Assembly: GCA_948144175.1 (NCBI GenBank)
Contig: CANXME010000105.1
Coordinates: 434,001-498,000 of the forward strand
From: Closterium sp. NIES-65
Lineage: Eukaryota > Streptophyta > Zygnematophyceae > Desmidiales > Closteriaceae
Direction of reading: 5' to 3'
DNA length: 64,000 nucleotides
In this document: in pieces, positions 1 through 8,123 of the stretch
Position numbering within the stretch: position 1 is the stretch's first letter
Layout: each line of letters opens with the position of its first letter
Program-made: the position numbers and the translations under genes
Notes under the pieces: model-generated
What the model was told of the DNA's origin: nothing
The model's database searches: none
The model's input: only the letters and a program-made list of their open reading frames with translations

Positions 1-181
1 CATTCCTTACGGAGCCCGACTACATCACGTACAGCAACAGCCGTTGCTCGCCCGTTACTGCTAACAGGACTTCGCCAACTTCGCGCGCACTGTTTTGCCA
101 AACCTCGCACTGCTGGCCCGGCCGTGTCGGCCTACGCTTCGGGACCAGCCCGAGCCTCGCTGCCTGCATAGCACTAGCTAG
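1..181 (+). repeat. Gypsy 5' LTR, left piece
   Basis: Matches 51420-51600 of the 3' LTR with a few substitutions. Base 1 corresponds to LTR position 19, so the first 18 bp (TGTAAGGAATT...) are upstream of the window. It is interrupted after GCTAG (177-181), the target duplication of the solo LTR that follows. Confidence 0.95.
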
Positions 182-272
182 TGTCAAAAGTTAGAAGAAA
201 GAGGATTGAACTAGCAGAAATGGGGATACAAATAGCAAACCCTAGAAGGGTTGTACTCGCTATAGAGCACCC
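182..272 (-). repeat. Solo LTR (family of element B), first part
   Basis: Begins TGTCAAAAGTTAG and is homologous to the 130-bp LTR of element B. It continues at 14397-14432 once nested elements C and D are removed. Only one LTR is present, flanked by GCTAG at 177-181 and 14433-14437, so it is a solo LTR from LTR-LTR recombination. Bases 268-272 (CACCC) are the target duplication used by element C. Confidence 0.9.
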
Positions 273-404
273 TGTGAGAATAAGCAAACAGGAATGGATG
301 AACTAGCAGTGAAATGAGTACAAGTAGGAAACCCTAGAATTGTGTACCCCCTATAGGCTAACCCACTGTAGCCTACACAAGCATAACATATATAATGTTT
401 GACA
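273..404 (-). repeat. Element C 3' LTR
   Basis: 132 bp, TGTGAG...TTTGACA as read on the plus strand. The adjacent CACCCCCATAGG (405-416) is the complement of the PPT. Confidence 0.95.
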
Positions 405-610
405 CACCCCCATAGGCAAAGTGGGGGAGAACAAGGGGTCACAAGACCAGTCAAGCAAAGCAAAGCAAGCTCAGGGTGGATCACAAAGTCACCACACAGT
501 CCGAGCACAAGAGCAGGGCCAGAGGCCAGTTCACATGCAGGAGTACAGACATATATATAAAACTAGACAAGCAAGAGCAGGTATATATATATGTCACAGT
601 ACAAGTGAAG
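405..610 (-). other. Element C 3' UTR and PPT
   Basis: Read on the minus strand this is the 3' UTR block shared by all the large Copia copies here: short TA repeats, a stretch around GTGATCCACCCTGAGC, then TATGGGGGTG directly before the LTR. The same block is at 14052-14255, 27704-27920, 50126-50307 and 59721-59931. The conservation suggests a role in minus-strand or plus-strand priming, or in 3' end formation. Confidence 0.8.
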
Positions 611-3600
611 TCAAGAGGAGAGTAAGTGAGGCAAGACAGGCACAAGACCTAGCTGGGTGCAAAAGCGCTGATGGTCACAAGGCGCGAGTGCCTTGGTGAA
701 CACATCAGCAGTGTTGGCCTCAGAGGCCACGTACGCAAGTCGCAACTGACCACGCTGCTGCAGCTCACGAGCAAGGAAGTAGCGGAGAGCAATGTGCTTC
801 GTTCTGTGCTCCAAGCGCTGCTCTCGACACAAGGCCAGCATGGCCTTGTTGTCTACGTACAGCACTGGAGGAGAACGAGGCGGCTCTCCAAGGCCAGTCA
901 GCAGGTAGGTGAGCCAGCGAAGCTCCTGTGCAGCCATGGCCCCGGCGTAGATCTCAGCCTCACAACTGGAGCCGAGAACCGAAGACGAGCGAGTAGACCG
1001 CCACGAGACAGAGCCGGAACCAAGGCTGAAGGTGTAACCCTGTGACGACCGCTGCGTAGCCTGGTCGTCAGCCCAAGAAGCGTCCGCGTGGCCGGTAAGG
1101 ACCACTGGACTCCGCCCTCCAAGCACAAGCCCCATGCCCGACGTACTGCACAGGTAGCGCAATACCCTCTTCGCTGCAGCCATGTGCTCTGGTCTGTGTC
1201 TCCCAGGAGCAACATAACGTGCAAGAATGCTCAGAGGATATGCAAGGTCAGGTCGTGTGCAGGTCATCAGGTACATGAGGCAGCCAACAAGCTCTGCATA
1301 CGGACCACTCGACTCTACGGACTCATCCGAAGGCAGAGCTGAGAGTGAGTGGCGAGTAGGCAGAGGAGTGGCCTGAGGCGAGGAGTACGTGAAGCCGAAG
1401 CGCTGAAGGACCTGCTGCACCATATGTGACTGAGTCAAGGTAATGGTGCGGCGTGCTCTGTCCCGAGTGATCTGCAAGCCAAGGTAGCTGCGCAGTTCAC
1501 CCAGGTCTGTGCACGTGTGTCTCTTCAGCAGTTCGGACTTCACGTAGGCGAGTCCAGCAGTGTCCGCTGTGGCAAAGACCAAGTCGTCGACGTACACGAG
1601 GATGTAGAACGGCGGCAGTGAAGTGTCGGTGCGCAGAAACAGCGACGGGTCAGCAGTAGAAGGAGCAAACCCAAGAGCCGCAAGCGTAGTCCTCAGTGTG
1701 TCGTGCCACTCACGCGGTGCCTGGCGGAGACCGTAGACTGGCCGTCGGAGGCTCCACTGGGTGCCAGGAGGGAAAGTCCCAGTGAAGCCAGGTGGACGGC
1801 GCAGCCAGATCTCCTCGTGCAGGCTACCCTGCAGGAACGCAGTGCTGAAGTCGAGAGAGTGAAGCTCGTAGTCGCGCTGAGCGGCTATGTGCAGCAGCAC
1901 CCGAAGAGTGGTCATCTTCGGGGTGGGAGAGAAGGTCTGAAAGTAGTCAACTCCCTGCCGCTGACTGAAGCCACGAGCAACGTACCGCGCCTTGAAGACA
2001 GGTGGAGAGCCCGGCGGCCGCTTCACCCGGAAGATCCACATGCCACTGACGATGTTCGCCCCAGGAGGGGGAACTGCGTCAACGTAGGTGCCTGTGGACT
2101 TCCAGGAAGCCATCTCTGCATCCATAGCTGCCTGCCACTGAGAGGAGTAGGGACCCTCTACGGCCTCCGCGTAAGAACGCGGAGTCGGGATGTCTAGTGC
2201 ATCCAGGTCTCCCTCAGGGGCAAGCAGTACAGACGCGAGATGAGGTGAAGCAGCCGCTAGACACTGTAACTCCTCCTGTCTGTCCTCTAGGACGTCCGTG
2301 CCAAGAGCACACTCACCCCCGACGGACGGAGGACAGACAGACGCAGACTCAGCAACAAGACCAGCAGCGTAGTCGAGACGACAGCGAGCAGCAAAGTCAA
2401 CGAGCTCAGCGACTAGAGCAGACGCAGCAGTGGACTCAAAAGAGGGGTCAGTGACGACAGTAGCAAGCAGACGCGTGACAGTAGGACTGGCAGCGCGAAG
2501 AGAGTCCGACTCAGGGTCGGCAAGCGCAGGAAGAGAGGACTCAGGAGGCGAAGGCAAAGGGGCACGCAGAGGAGCAGTGGACGGACGCAGAGACATCCGG
2601 TGCGTGCCAGGGACAGGAGGAGGACGCTGACGCGAACCGCGACCACTAGCGCGAGCAGCACGAACAGGCGACGCGGGATGAGACGCAGGCTCACGACGCT
2701 CAGCAAGACCTCCAGTAGGACCAGTGTAAGGAGAGGGAGCAGGCAGAGGAGAGGAAGGCTCCAACAGTGACTGCGACTGGACAGGCTGTGGACACTCTAC
2801 CGAAGGAGAAAGACCAAGAACCTGCTGTAGGAGCGGAACGAAGTACGGCCGAGGCCGCGCGGCAGCTCCAGACTCAGCAGGGACAGCACCAGCACCCTCA
2901 GCGACAGCACCAGCGCCACCCACACCTCCAGCGGCAGGACCAACAGCAGTAGGCTCAGCACCAACGCCCTCAGCACCTCCAGCTCCAGGAGGACCCGCAG
3001 GTCCAGCAGCTCCGGGACCGGCAGCACCCGCACCCTCGACGGTCGAAGAAGCTCCAGCTCCAGCTCCAGCAGCACCTCCAGACTCAGCAGCACGCCTCCA
3101 GCGGCGAGCGTACCACTCGCGCAGCTCCTGTGGAGAGAGGGGCTCCCGGCGAGACGCAGCAGCAGGAGAAACCCCAGGCTCAGCAGCTCCAGACGCAGCA
3201 GGGACAACACCAGCGCCCTCAGAGACAGCACCAGCGCCACCCACACCTCCAGCGGCAGGACCAACAGCAGCAGGCTCAGCACCAACGCCCTCAGCAGCTC
3301 CAGCTCCAGGAGGACCCGCAGGTCCAGTAGCTCCGGGACCGGCAGCACCCGCACCCTCGACGGTCGAAGAAGCTCCAGCTCCAGCTCCAGCAGCACCTCC
3401 AGACTCAGCAGCACGCCTCCAGCGGCGAGCGAACCACTCGCGCAGCTCCTGTGGAGAGAGGGGCTCCCGGCGAGACGCAGCAGCAGGAGAAACCCCAGGC
3501 TCAGCAGCTCCAGACGCAGCACCCCCAGGCTCAGCAGCTCCCGACCCAGCACCCCCAGACCCATCACCTCCAGGCACAGCACCCCCCTGCTCAGCACCCC

Positions 3601-5914
3601 CAGGCTCCGCACTCTCCGCAGTAGCACCCGCAGGCCCAGTACCCCCAGCAGTAGCACCCCCAGGCTCAGCACCCCCGCGCACAGCACCCCCAGAGTCAGC
3701 ACCCCCAGGCTCAGCACCCGCAGCAGCACCAGAGTCACCTGTAACCTCGACCGGGTCAACGGCGTCTACCTGGGACACACCTGAGGGGGCAGGAACCTGA
3801 GGGGGGAGGGGGTCTACCGGGGGGGGAACCGGTACAAGAAAGTCCGGGGGAGGGGGGAGGGAAGGAGTGCGGTAGGGGAAGAGACGGTAGAAGGGGACTG
3901 ACTCGTCGAACGTGACGTCCTGGGAGGACAGAACACGACGAGAGGAGGGGTGGTAAAACTGCCACCCTGGGGCGTCAGTGGGGAAGCCAAGGAAGACACA
4001 GGGAGCAGCACGAGGGGACAGCTTGTCCGCAGACAAGTCGCGGACAAACGCCCGAGATCCCCAGACACGGAACACAGACGCATCGCCAACCTTCCCCGTC
4101 CACAGCAAGGCTGGGGACATCGCAGGCCGAGAGACCCGGGGGTGAAGGTTGAGCTGATGCGCCGCGTACCTCACCGCAAACGGCCACAGAAAATGGGGGG
4201 CAGCCGCATGCATCATGGACGTACGAGCGACATCCATGACCATGCCAATGCGGCGCTCAGCAATCCCATTTTGCTGTGGTGAGTCCGGAAGCGTGAAGGA
4301 CTGGCGGATGCCTCGCGCACGACAGTAGGCACGCAGAAGGCCAGAGGAGAACTCTCCGCCTCTGTCCGAGTGCAGACGCAGAACAGGAAAGTCCGAGCCG
4401 AAGCTCTTCCTGAGCCGGAGACGAGCCTCGCGGATCCAGTCGATCAGCACCTCAGTGACCTCACCCTTGCTGCGCAAGGGGAGGACTGTGGTGTAACGCG
4501 AGTAGTCGTCAACCACCAACAGGAAGTAGCGCTCGTAATCCTGCCCACGGACGGGGGCCGGGCCCCACACATCCATGTGAAGCGTCTGCAGGGGAGCCTC
4601 TGTCGGGGGGAAGTGGGAGGAGTGAGGAGTAGCCCGGAGGCGACCCTCGACACAGGGGACACAGGAAGGTCCTGGCCCAGAGGGGAGAGGAGGGAGAGAC
4701 TGGGGAAGACCAGAGACAAGGACACGGGAAGCCATGCTCCGAAGACGGGGCAAGGAGGGGTGGCCAAGACGGTGGTGCCACAGGAGAGTCTCGTGAGACA
4801 GGAGGCGACAAGTACAGGGGGCAGACTTAGGACCAGACCTGGACGCAGCAGCAAACACCTGACCCGACGCTGCTACCTGACCGGACGCGGGGACAGGAGG
4901 AGACTGAGTGGTCAGGGTGTAGAGGCTCGACCCCGGCCGACGCGAGAACGTGGCCAGGTGCCGGCCTGTGCGTGCGTCCGTGCAGTGGGTCACCCGCTGA
5001 CTCGCAGGAGTGAACTGGTGAACCCCCGCATCCTGTAGGTCTGCACCACTCACCAAGTTCGTCGAGAACGAGGGGAGGTACAGGCCAGACAGGGTGCCCG
5101 AGGGGGCAGCCGGACACGGGAGGACAGTGGAGAAGTGAGCGAGGACAGGACCCCCAGAGGGGTCAGCCAGGGAGACTGCAACCGGCCGACCAAGCGGCGT
5201 GAGTGTGGTGCGGTCCCGAAAGAAGGAGCGAGAAGCCCCAGAGTCAAGTGTAAAGGTGAGGGAGGCCGAAGCCAACGCGGTACCTGAGAGCGCAGCCTCA
5301 CCCGCACCTGAGGAAGCAGACTCACTAGCACCTAGAGCAGCAGCCGCACCTGTACCTGGAGCAGGAGACTCACTAGCACCCAGAGCAGCAGCCTCACCAG
5401 TAGCTAGAGCAGCAGGTCCTATACCTGGGTCAGGCGGGACGCACAGGTGACCTGCACGGTCAGCACTAGTAGGCAATGCATACATGGCAGTGAGAATAGC
5501 ATCATAGTCAAGAGCATATATATCTACCCTCTGCCTAAGCAACTCCACCCAGTCGGGAAGCTCAGCCTCGTCTCCAAACACGGTACGCCAGGCGTCGCTC
5601 AGACGGGCGAAGCAGCGGGACGGTGTATGACTACGTGTCCCACAAGGCTGACCAGTCCGAGTACCAGTGCGAATCACGTAAGAGCAGCGAACAGCACTGA
5701 GAGACCCTCCACTCTGAGCGTACCACTCACGAAGCTGGCGAGGCGTGAGAGACACGCGAGAGGGTCGCGGGAGCTGCATCTGGCCGCCACCACGAGTAGA
5801 AGCAGCAGGAGTGGTAGTAGGAGTAGCGTCGCCACCCCTACAGCCCCAACCAGCGTACCACTCACGCAGCTGCTGCGGCGTGAGGGACTCACGCCGGCGT
5901 CGCTGGGGCTGCAT
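611..5914 (-). CDS. Copia Pol polyprotein, Gag capsid domain missing
   Basis: Uninterrupted frame of about 1767 codons from the first ATG (the frame is open four codons further upstream, then meets a stop). It starts directly at the LTPQQLREWYAGW segment that precedes the zinc knuckle in the other copies. The order is then a zinc-knuckle-like motif (C-X13-C-X3-H-X4-C), aspartic protease LDSGAS, integrase HH-CC and DD35E (MDVWGPA, HSDRGGEF, AERRIG), a repeat-rich linker, RT with YVDDLVF, and RNase H (HADASW, SCEAEIY, YVDNKAM). The linker carries two copies of an approximately 70-residue block containing SPQELREW. All catalytic residues are present. The missing capsid domain is the oddity: pol looks functional but gag is not. 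Confidence 0.9.
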   Translation of the reverse strand: MQPQRRRRESLTPQQLREWYAGWGCRGGDATPTTTPAASTRGGGQMQLPRPSRVSLTPRQLREWYAQSGGSLSAVRCSYVIRTGTRTGQPCGTRSHTPSRCFARLSDAWRTVFGDEAELPDWVELLRQRVDIYALDYDAILTAMYALPTSADRAGHLCVPPDPGIGPAALATGEAAALGASESPAPGTGAAAALGASESASSGAGEAALSGTALASASLTFTLDSGASRSFFRDRTTLTPLGRPVAVSLADPSGGPVLAHFSTVLPCPAAPSGTLSGLYLPSFSTNLVSGADLQDAGVHQFTPASQRVTHCTDARTGRHLATFSRRPGSSLYTLTTQSPPVPASGQVAASGQVFAAASRSGPKSAPCTCRLLSHETLLWHHRLGHPSLPRLRSMASRVLVSGLPQSLPPLPSGPGPSCVPCVEGRLRATPHSSHFPPTEAPLQTLHMDVWGPAPVRGQDYERYFLLVVDDYSRYTTVLPLRSKGEVTEVLIDWIREARLRLRKSFGSDFPVLRLHSDRGGEFSSGLLRAYCRARGIRQSFTLPDSPQQNGIAERRIGMVMDVARTSMMHAAAPHFLWPFAVRYAAHQLNLHPRVSRPAMSPALLWTGKVGDASVFRVWGSRAFVRDLSADKLSPRAAPCVFLGFPTDAPGWQFYHPSSRRVLSSQDVTFDESVPFYRLFPYRTPSLPPPPDFLVPVPPPVDPLPPQVPAPSGVSQVDAVDPVEVTGDSGAAAGAEPGGADSGGAVRGGAEPGGATAGGTGPAGATAESAEPGGAEQGGAVPGGDGSGGAGSGAAEPGGAASGAAEPGVSPAAASRREPLSPQELREWFARRWRRAAESGGAAGAGAGASSTVEGAGAAGPGATGPAGPPGAGAAEGVGAEPAAVGPAAGGVGGAGAVSEGAGVVPAASGAAEPGVSPAAASRREPLSPQELREWYARRWRRAAESGGAAGAGAGASSTVEGAGAAGPGAAGPAGPPGAGGAEGVGAEPTAVGPAAGGVGGAGAVAEGAGAVPAESGAAARPRPYFVPLLQQVLGLSPSVECPQPVQSQSLLEPSSPLPAPSPYTGPTGGLAERREPASHPASPVRAARASGRGSRQRPPPVPGTHRMSLRPSTAPLRAPLPSPPESSLPALADPESDSLRAASPTVTRLLATVVTDPSFESTAASALVAELVDFAARCRLDYAAGLVAESASVCPPSVGGECALGTDVLEDRQEELQCLAAASPHLASVLLAPEGDLDALDIPTPRSYAEAVEGPYSSQWQAAMDAEMASWKSTGTYVDAVPPPGANIVSGMWIFRVKRPPGSPPVFKARYVARGFSQRQGVDYFQTFSPTPKMTTLRVLLHIAAQRDYELHSLDFSTAFLQGSLHEEIWLRRPPGFTGTFPPGTQWSLRRPVYGLRQAPREWHDTLRTTLAALGFAPSTADPSLFLRTDTSLPPFYILVYVDDLVFATADTAGLAYVKSELLKRHTCTDLGELRSYLGLQITRDRARRTITLTQSHMVQQVLQRFGFTYSSPQATPLPTRHSLSALPSDESVESSGPYAELVGCLMYLMTCTRPDLAYPLSILARYVAPGRHRPEHMAAAKRVLRYLCSTSGMGLVLGGRSPVVLTGHADASWADDQATQRSSQGYTFSLGSGSVSWRSTRSSSVLGSSCEAEIYAGAMAAQELRWLTYLLTGLGEPPRSPPVLYVDNKAMLALCREQRLEHRTKHIALRYFLARELQQRGQLRLAYVASEANTADVFTKALAPCDHQRFCTQLGLVPVLPHLLSS

Positions 5915-6956
5915 TTGGCTCCGCAAGTAGAAGCAGGAGCAGGACTAGCAGCAGGGAGGCAGGCAGCCAGGCAAGCCAAAAGGCAGGCAGGCAGGCAAGC
6001 AGGCGACGCGCAGCGTGCTAGCAGGGCAAGAGCTCACCAGTGGTGGGAAGAGTAGGTTCGGCGACTCAGCGGCTCGGCAGCTCGGCGGCTCGGCGGCTCG
6101 GGCGACTCGGGCGGCTCGGCGGCAAGGCGGCTCAGCAGCAACTGCAGCTCAGTAGCTCGGTGACTCGGCGGCTCGGCGGCAGGGCGGCTCGGCAGCAACT
6201 GCAGCTCAGCAGCTCAGCGACCCGGCGGTTCGGCGGCAGGGCGGCTCGGCTGCTGGGCGGCTCGGGTGCAGGGCGGCTCGGCGGTGGGGCGGCTCGGCTG
6301 CTGCAGGTGAGCGGCTCGGCTGCTGCAGTGGGAGATGAAGGAGGAGGAAAAGCAGGGGAGGCCACACACCTGCCACCCCTCTGCTGGCCTCTCCCCTCTG
6401 CTCCCGCAAGCGGCCCCCTCAGGTCGCCTCGACAGGCGACGGGAAAAGGGGGGGTGGGTGGTGGGGGGCCGGTAGGTGCAGCGGCGGGGCCAGCAGGTGC
6501 AGTTGCGGGGCCGGTAGAAGGGGACGGCAGGAGCCGTCAGGAGGGGACGGCGGGGCCGTCAGGAAGGGACGGCGGGGCCGTCACGAAGGGACGGCGGGGC
6601 CGTCAGGAGGTGACCGGGCCGCGACGGGGGCAGGCGGCGGGGCCGCGTAAGGGCCTGGGCGGGGCCGCGACAGAGCCGTCGGCGGGGCCGCGTGAAAGCC
6701 GGGGCGGGGCCGCGTAGAAGCCGGGGCGGGGCCACGCGAGAGCAGGCGGCGAGGCCGCGAAGGAGCCGGGGCGGGGCCGCGTGAGAGCAGGCGGCGGGGC
6801 CGCGACAGAGAGGGCGGCGGGGCCGCGTCAGTGAAGGCGGCGGGGCCGCAGGGGAAATGGCGACCCGAGGGGTCGCTAAAAAAAAAGATCGCGCCTCGGG
6901 GGGCGCTTCGGTGGGCCCAAAAAAAAACGGTCCGTAGAAGGACCCGCTCTATACCA
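5915..6956 (-). other. Element C leader: PBS, hairpins and GC-rich repeats
   Basis: No convincing gene. On the minus strand, in order: PBS TGGTATAGAGC (6946-6956), a hairpin with GGTCC/GGACC arms (6929-6944), a GGGCCC palindrome (6913-6918), further GC hairpins, then about 900 bp of GC-rich short tandem repeats. Frames here are low-complexity. Confidence 0.8.
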
Positions 6957-7088
6957 TGTGAGAATAAGCGAACAGGAATGGATGAACTAGCAGTGAAATG
7001 AGTACAAGTAGGAAACCCTAGAATTGTGTACCCCCTATAGGCTAACCCACTGTAGCCTACACAAGCATAACATATATAATGTTTGACA
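6957..7088 (-). repeat. Element C 5' LTR
   Basis: 132 bp, one substitution from 273-404. Its outer end TGACA (7084-7088) is the target duplication used by element D, which inserted exactly at the LTR border. Confidence 0.95.
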
Positions 7089-7219
7089 TGTCAGATTATT
7101 ATAGCTGATGCATGTTTGTAGGCTATAGTGGGGTAGCACATATGGGGTACAGTTTGCTAGGGTTGTATTTGTACCCAACTCTGACTTAGTCAATTCATTC
7201 CTCTGCTCATAGTTTCACA
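7089..7219 (+). repeat. Element D 5' LTR
   Basis: 131 bp, TGTCAGATTATT...AGTTTCACA, identical to 14256-14386. This is very short for an element of more than 7 kb. Confidence 0.97.
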
Positions 7220-7230
7220 TGGTATAGAGC
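7220..7230 (+). promoter_or_regulatory. Primer-binding site of element D
   Basis: TGGTATAGAGC abuts the LTR. It matches the plant Copia PBS TGGTATCAGAGC (complement of the 3' end of initiator tRNA-Met) with one base missing. Elements C, F, J and K share the same shortened form. Confidence 0.85.
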
Positions 7231-8123
7231 TAGGTCCCTCCAGGACCGAATTTTTTTTTTTTGGGCCCACCGAAGCGCGCCCCGAGGCGCGCCCTTTTTT
7301 GTTTTAGCGACCCTTCGGGTCGCCCTCTCCCCTGCGGCCCCGCCGCCTGCCCCTTACGCGGCCCCGCGCTGGCCCCTTACGCGGCCCTGCGCCGCCGGCT
7401 CCTACGCGGCCCCGCGCCGGCCCCTTACGCGGCTCCGAGCCGGCCCCTTACGCGGCCCTGGGCCGCCGGCTCCTACTCGGCCCCTTACGCGGCCCCGCGC
7501 CGGCCTCCTTCTCGGCCCCGCCGCCGGCCTCCTACACGGCCCGCCGCCGGCCTCCTACTCGGCCCGCCGCCGGCCTCCTACACGGCCCCGCCGCCGGCTC
7601 CTACTCGGCTCCGCCGCCGGCCTCCTACACGGCCCGCCGCCGGCCTCCTACACGGCCCGGCCCCGGCTCCTACTCGGCCCGCCGCCGGCCTCCTACTCGG
7701 CCCGCCGCCGGCCTCCTACACGGCCCCGCCGCCGGCTCCTACTCGGCCCCGCCGCCGGCCTCCTACTCGGCCCGCCGCCGGCTCCTACTTGGCCCTACCG
7801 CCGGCCCTACCGCCGGCCTTGTCCCGGCCCCGCCACTGCACTGCAGCCGAGCCGCCCAGCAGCAGCCGAGCCGCCCAGCAGCATCCGAGCCGCCCAGCAG
7901 CAGCCGAGCCGCCCAGCAGCAGCCGAGCCGCCCAGCAGCAGCCGAGCCGCCCAGCAGCAGCCGAGCTGCCCAGCAGCAGCCGAGCCGCCCAGCAGCAGCC
8001 GAGCCGCCCCGCAGTAGCCGAGCCGCCCCGCAGTAGCCGAGCCGCCCGGTACCTGAGCAGCCCGAGCCGCCTGCTGCTGACCTACCCGACTCTCCCATCC
8101 CGGTGAGACTTTCAGCTGCTGCT
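7231..8123 (+). other. Element D leader: hairpins and GC-rich minisatellites
   Basis: Contains a post-PBS hairpin (GGTCC/GGACC, 7233-7247), a T-run, the palindrome GGGCCC (7263-7268), a hairpin GCGCGCC-CCGA-GGCGCGC (7275-7292), a hairpin GCGACCC-TTC-GGGTCGC (7307-7323), about 500 bp of repeats built on CTACTCGGCCCGCCGCCGGC, and an array of CAGCAGCCGAGCCGCC units (about 7850-8040). An 846-bp open frame runs through it (7261-8106), but it is low-complexity and probably not a gene. CCGGTGAG lies 24 bp before the gag ATG. Confidence 0.8.

Larger units (their letters stand above)
273..7088 (-). mobile_element. Ty1/Copia element C (antisense, lacks N-terminal Gag)
   Basis: Complete LTR-to-LTR element of 6816 bp with LTRs 273-404 and 6957-7088 that differ at one base. 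TSD is CACCC (268-272; the second copy is 14392-14396, because D later inserted at its edge). The PBS (complement of GCTCTATACCA, 6946-6956) and the C-rich complement of the PPT beside 404 fix the orientation as minus. It carries a long pol frame but no N-terminal Gag domain and no glycine-rich segment, so it probably needs Gag in trans. Confidence 0.95.

Noticed and set aside
182..272. Reading the first LTR fragment as the 5' LTR of element C
   Set aside because: C has its own LTR pair starting at 273 with TSD CACCC, and the fragment's other half is at 14397-14432 with its own TSD GCTAG.
2797..3759. 320-codon Leu/Val-rich frame that looks membrane-like
   Set aside because: Out-of-frame reading of the GGAEP repeat linker; the same Leu-rich pattern appears in the shifted frame of every copy.
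7261..8106. 846-bp open frame in the element D leader, mirrored in J
   Set aside because: It is a translation of GC-rich minisatellites with no domain, and does not align with the leaders of G, F, H or K.
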